Origin: Fulverythrobacter ferritrahens
GTDB lineage: Bacteria > Pseudomonadota > Alphaproteobacteria > Sphingomonadales > Sphingomonadaceae
Assembly (NCBI RefSeq): GCF_020539485.1
Contig: NZ_JACDXU010000002.1
Coordinates: 434,001 to 498,000, forward strand
Direction: 5' to 3'
DNA length: 64,000 nt
Shown: piece by piece, positions 63,092 to 64,000 of the stretch
How the letters are laid out: every line of letters starts with the position of its first letter
How positions within the stretch are numbered: the stretch's first letter is position 1
The notes under the pieces: generated by a model
Seen by the model: only the letters and a program-made list of their open reading frames with translations
Databases searched by the model: none
Told to the model about the DNA's origin: nothing
Position numbers and translations under genes: made by a program

Positions 63092-63246
63092 GGATCTTCC
63101 ATTCCTTCCCATGCGCCGTCTTGCGGGCGGCGTCGGGGCGGACCCTAATGTCCGGCAAGCAAGGAGCAAGCGAACAATGCGCCGGAGTGGTGCAAAGGGG
63201 AGTGGTGCAAACAGGGTGAGGGGCAATCGGGTGTGGCGCAAAGGAA

Positions 63247-63277
63247 ACCTCCCCGTCCGGGGGAGGGACGGGGAGGT
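63247..63277. terminator. Hairpin between katG and the NTF2-like gene
   Basis: A perfect 12-bp stem (63247-63258 with 63266-63277) and 7-base loop, followed on the minus strand by TTTCCTTTG. It is probably a terminator for transcription coming from katG. Confidence 0.6.
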
Positions 63278-63328
63278 CACCCCGGGCCATCCATAAGGGG
63301 GGAAGATGGCCGGGGCTTAGGGAAGCTG

Positions 63329-63353
63329 GCGGGGCCGAGTGGTTCGGCCCCGC
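63329..63353. terminator. Hairpin immediately after katG
   Basis: A perfect 10-bp stem (63329-63338 with 63344-63353) and 5-base loop 6 bases past the katG stop. There is no T-run, so it may protect the transcript end, with the second hairpin (63247-63277) completing termination. Confidence 0.5.
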
Positions 63354-63359
63354 GCGCAT

Positions 63360-64000
<641 letters not shown>

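Overview
The window is a GC-rich (about two thirds G+C by eye) stretch of core chromosome from an alphaproteobacterium. The best fit is a member of Sphingomonadales (Erythrobacter/Novosphingobium-like). This is an inference from gene content: ctrA and gapR (DUF2312), lptB next to rpoN, DUF4167 and DUF1244 proteins, a bacterial Cdc48-type ATPase, a TonB receptor paired with a PepSY membrane protein, and a phosphotransacetylase-tailed malic enzyme. I see no rRNA, tRNA, CRISPR array, prophage or intact insertion sequence. Both edges cut genes: malic enzyme on the left, katG on the right.

Layout. 0-6 kb: malic enzyme tail, a TauE/SafE permease, trmB, the cell-cycle regulator ctrA, rpoN and lptB. 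6-18 kb: a small membrane protein, pmbA/tldE, ppa, a luciferase-like oxidoreductase, hisS, prfA-prmC (release factor 1 and the enzyme that methylates it), a DUF4167 protein, lnt and metK. 18-22 kb: an MFS transporter and a CoA-transferase operon in which a secreted HAD acid phosphatase sits between scoA and scoB. 22-29 kb: cdc48-like ATPase, mscS and polA. 29-36 kb: a block bounded by two Ala/Thr/Glu-rich lipoprotein genes, each followed by a terminator, an identical 21-base tail and one of two inverted 91-bp repeats. Inside it are a class A beta-lactamase-like gene, groES-groEL under CIRCE, and a MATE pump.

36-47 kb: a secreted protein of unknown function, then rplJ-rplL on the minus strand diverging from rpoB-rpoC on the plus strand. 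The usual rplJL-rpoBC order is therefore broken, and two TTGACA boxes face away from each other between the halves. 47-57 kb: gltX, nadE, pyk, DUF1244, gapR, a CPBP protease, ybjQ, yebC-ruvC with two small genes, and a bestrophin. 57-64 kb: ubiG, lysC, a PepSY protein and TonB receptor with a Fur-like box, an NTF2-like secreted protein, and the end of katG.

The features most worth a second look are the phosphatase coupled by short stop/start overlaps at both ends inside the scoA/scoB operon, the split rplJL/rpoBC locus, the duplicated lipoprotein-terminator-repeat modules around 29.3 and 35.7 kb, the abrupt composition change inside hisS, and a set of intergenic elements with CGTCA...TGACG ends.
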